NCBI GenBank assembly: GCA_937894335.1
Contig: CALCRU010000042.1
Coordinates: 1-22,979, forward strand
DNA: 22,979 bases
Direction: 5' to 3'
Source: an uncultured Treponema sp.
GTDB taxonomy: Bacteria > Spirochaetota > Spirochaetia > Treponematales > Treponemataceae
A program made the translations under genes and the position numbers. Below the pieces are notes generated by a model, which saw nothing but the letters and a program-made list of their open reading frames with translations, was not told the DNA's origin and did not search any database. Shown piece after piece: positions 21,602 to 22,979 of the stretch. The stretch's first letter is position 1; each line of letters begins with the position of its first letter.

Positions 21602-22864
21602 TTATACTACCTCATAAGAAGCAAGTAAGGCAAGCGTTCTTGAACCGTCTGGGATTCGCGCCGTAAGATGAACTCCGTCGTCAAGCCATTCTTCCTCTAG
21701 TATGGTGCCGTTTTTTCGTGTAAGTTCCACAAGGTCTGACCTTTCTGCTGGAACCAAAAGAACATGCTCTGAACCAAGAAGGCGTTCTGTTATGGTTTGC
21801 AAAAGTTCTTCAAAGCCTGCTTTTGTTTTTGCACTGATTTTTATTGCGCCAGGGAATGCCGCATCAAGTTGTGCTATTTTAAGTTCCGCCTCTTCTGTCT
21901 GTTCTAAAAGCCTGTCTGTCTTGTTGAGTACAATTAGGGAAGGTACTGAATCGGCCCCTATTTCCTTTAAGACATGAAGCACCTGTTCGTATTGGGCCAT
22001 GCAGTTTTCATCTGAGGCATCAACAACAATCAGCAGGAGTGTTGCTTTTGCAGCCTCGTCCAAAGTTGACTTGAATGCGTTTATGAGCGTGTGGGGTAGG
22101 TTTGAAATGAATCCTACCGTGTCTGTAATTAAAACTGAAGAACCTTCTGCAAGGGAAAGTTTTCGTGTAGTGGGGTCTAGAGTTGCAAAAAGTTTGTCTT
22201 CTACAAAAACATCTGCACCAGTAAGGGCATTTAAAAGACTTGATTTTCCAGCATTAGTGTATCCCACCAGGGCGCAAGAGGCTGTCTCTGTCCTTTCCCT
22301 CTGCTTGCGCTGAGTGTCCCTGTTTGTCTGCACCTGGGAAAGTTCCTTTTTTATCTGGATGATTTTTTCTTCAACCTGTCGCCTGTCAAGTTCAAGCTGG
22401 GTTTCGCCTGAACCTTTTGCACCGTAAGAGCCGCCCCTTTGCCGTGCCATGTCTCCGTACATGTGGCTTAGTCTGGGAAGTGAATATGTAAGGCGTGCAA
22501 GTTCCACTTGAAGAACCGCTTCTTTTGTCTGGGCGCGCTGGGCAAAAATCCTGAGTATGACTTCGTTCCTGTCAAACACCGGAATGCCGCTTGCTTTTTC
22601 CCAGTTGCGCTGCTTGGTAGGGGCTATGTCCCAGTCAAAAATTATGCAGTCGGCAAACACTTCCTTTGCCTTGTCAAGAATTTCGGTAACTTTTCCCTTT
22701 CCTATTCCGTATGCTGGAGTGGGTTCTATGCGAGTAAGAATCATGGTTGAAGAGGTTTCCATGCCCAAAGTGTCAATAAGCCCCTTGAGTTCCTTTGGTT
22801 CTGTCTTTGAGCCAATGAGCAATGCGCGGACTTTTTTTTCTGCCTCTTCCTGCAATTCAACCAT
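21602..22864 (-). CDS. hflX: Ribosome-associated GTPase HflX
   Basis: A 420-residue GTPase that splits or rescues stalled ribosomes, especially under stress. The N-terminal HflX domain ends in a helical arm with GSYGAKGSGETQLELDRR, the family hallmark. The G domain follows: G1 GYTNAGKSS, G2 around ATLDPTTR, G3 DTVGF, G4 NKTD and G5 SAK. The length is typical. The ATG at 22864 has no ribosome binding site. A TATACT -10 box ends 6 bases before it, so the A of the ATG is the likely first base of the mRNA (leaderless). The fliL-like gene follows 3 bases after the stop. Confidence 0.95.
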   Translation of the reverse strand: MVELQEEAEKKVRALLIGSKTEPKELKGLIDTLGMETSSTMILTRIEPTPAYGIGKGKVTEILDKAKEVFADCIIFDWDIAPTKQRNWEKASGIPVFDRNEVILRIFAQRAQTKEAVLQVELARLTYSLPRLSHMYGDMARQRGGSYGAKGSGETQLELDRRQVEEKIIQIKKELSQVQTNRDTQRKQRERTETASCALVGYTNAGKSSLLNALTGADVFVEDKLFATLDPTTRKLSLAEGSSVLITDTVGFISNLPHTLINAFKSTLDEAAKATLLLIVVDASDENCMAQYEQVLHVLKEIGADSVPSLIVLNKTDRLLEQTEEAELKIAQLDAAFPGAIKISAKTKAGFEELLQTITERLLGSEHVLLVPAERSDLVELTRKNGTILEEEWLDDGVHLTARIPDGSRTLALLASYEVV

Positions 22865-22870
22865 GCAAAA

Positions 22871-22898
22871 AGTATAGCATTTTTTTATTTAGTGTAAA
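22871..22898 (-). promoter_or_regulatory. Promoter for hflX (leaderless)
   Basis: On the minus strand, TTTACA (22898-22893), a 16-base spacer, then TATACT (22876-22871). The -10 box ends 6 bases before the ATG at 22864. Confidence 0.7.
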
Positions 22899-22909
22899 AC
22901 AGTTTTTTG

Positions 22910-22950
22910 TATAGTATAGGGAATCTCTAAAAATTACAATTTTTAGAGAT
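22910..22950 (+). promoter_or_regulatory. Second copy of the promoter-proximal leader hairpin
   Basis: TATAGT (22910-22915) is a likely -10 box with only a weak -35. It is followed by AGGGAA and a 12-bp perfect stem (22923-22934 with 22939-22950, loop TACA). The element aligns with the CHAT leader hairpin and differs at two stem pairs, both compensated. The gene it would serve lies beyond the window; an ATG at 22961 has no ribosome binding site and is not called. Confidence 0.6.
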
Positions 22951-22979
22951 AACTTTGAAAATGCGAGTTTTAAGTCGTG

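Noticed and set aside
22961..22979. Start of a gene at the right edge (ATG at 22961)
   Set aside because: Only six codons are visible, with no ribosome binding site.

Overview
The window looks like chromosomal DNA of a spirochaete, most likely a host-associated or rumen-type Treponema. The supporting signs are a low-to-medium GC content, an exported lipoprotein/LysM pair laid out like the treponemal TmpA/TmpB antigens, a FliL-like protein, a type III glutamine synthetase, and spirochaete-style exported proteins. The genus call is an inference from gene content; no rRNA or tRNA gene is present. No phage, insertion sequence or CRISPR array was seen.

Layout: (1) 1-5.9 kb holds an exported metallophosphoesterase, a DUF1508 protein with a lysine/alanine-rich tail, a TraB/GumN protein followed by an O-acetylhomoserine sulfhydrylase, gpmA, a LoaP/NusG-type antiterminator, and a small operon of a PC4/YdbC-like protein with a tiny membrane protein. 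(2) 5.9-9.2 kb holds a poly-serine lipoprotein and an overlapping LysM protein, a NUDIX hydrolase, and a cytidylate-kinase-like protein with a BON-like tail. (3) 9.23-9.5 kb is non-coding and packed with perfect stem-loops. (4) 9.5-12.5 kb holds a PgsA-like phosphatidyltransferase and glnN, which has a terminator inside its leader. (5) 12.5-17.1 kb holds an exported PPC-like protein divergent from an exported 1250-residue TPR-CHAT (caspase-like) protein. (6) 17.1-22.9 kb, all on the minus strand, holds an ABC importer whose permease and ATPase are fused plus its binding protein, an operon of membrane protein, ECF sigma factor and zinc-finger anti-sigma factor, and an hflX plus fliL-like operon.

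The most unusual material is non-coding. The 9231-9496 region carries five GGA-loop elements when read on the minus strand; four are clear stem-loops and the fifth is weak. Several resemble the loop consensus bound by CsrA, so a CsrA-sponge RNA or a mobile palindromic repeat is possible. The glnN leader contains a strong intrinsic terminator between its only visible promoter and the start codon, which implies attenuation control. The CHAT gene leader and the right end of the window carry the same promoter-proximal hairpin with two compensatory base changes. Two genes (hflX and the pgsA-like gene) appear to be transcribed leaderless, and several divergent gene pairs have overlapping promoters.

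Functional links are mostly local. The sigma/anti-sigma operon looks self-regulated, the ABC genes form one importer, the lipoprotein/LysM pair is translationally coupled, and the CHAT and PPC-like proteins may act together in the periplasm. All calls come from reading motifs by eye; no database search was run.
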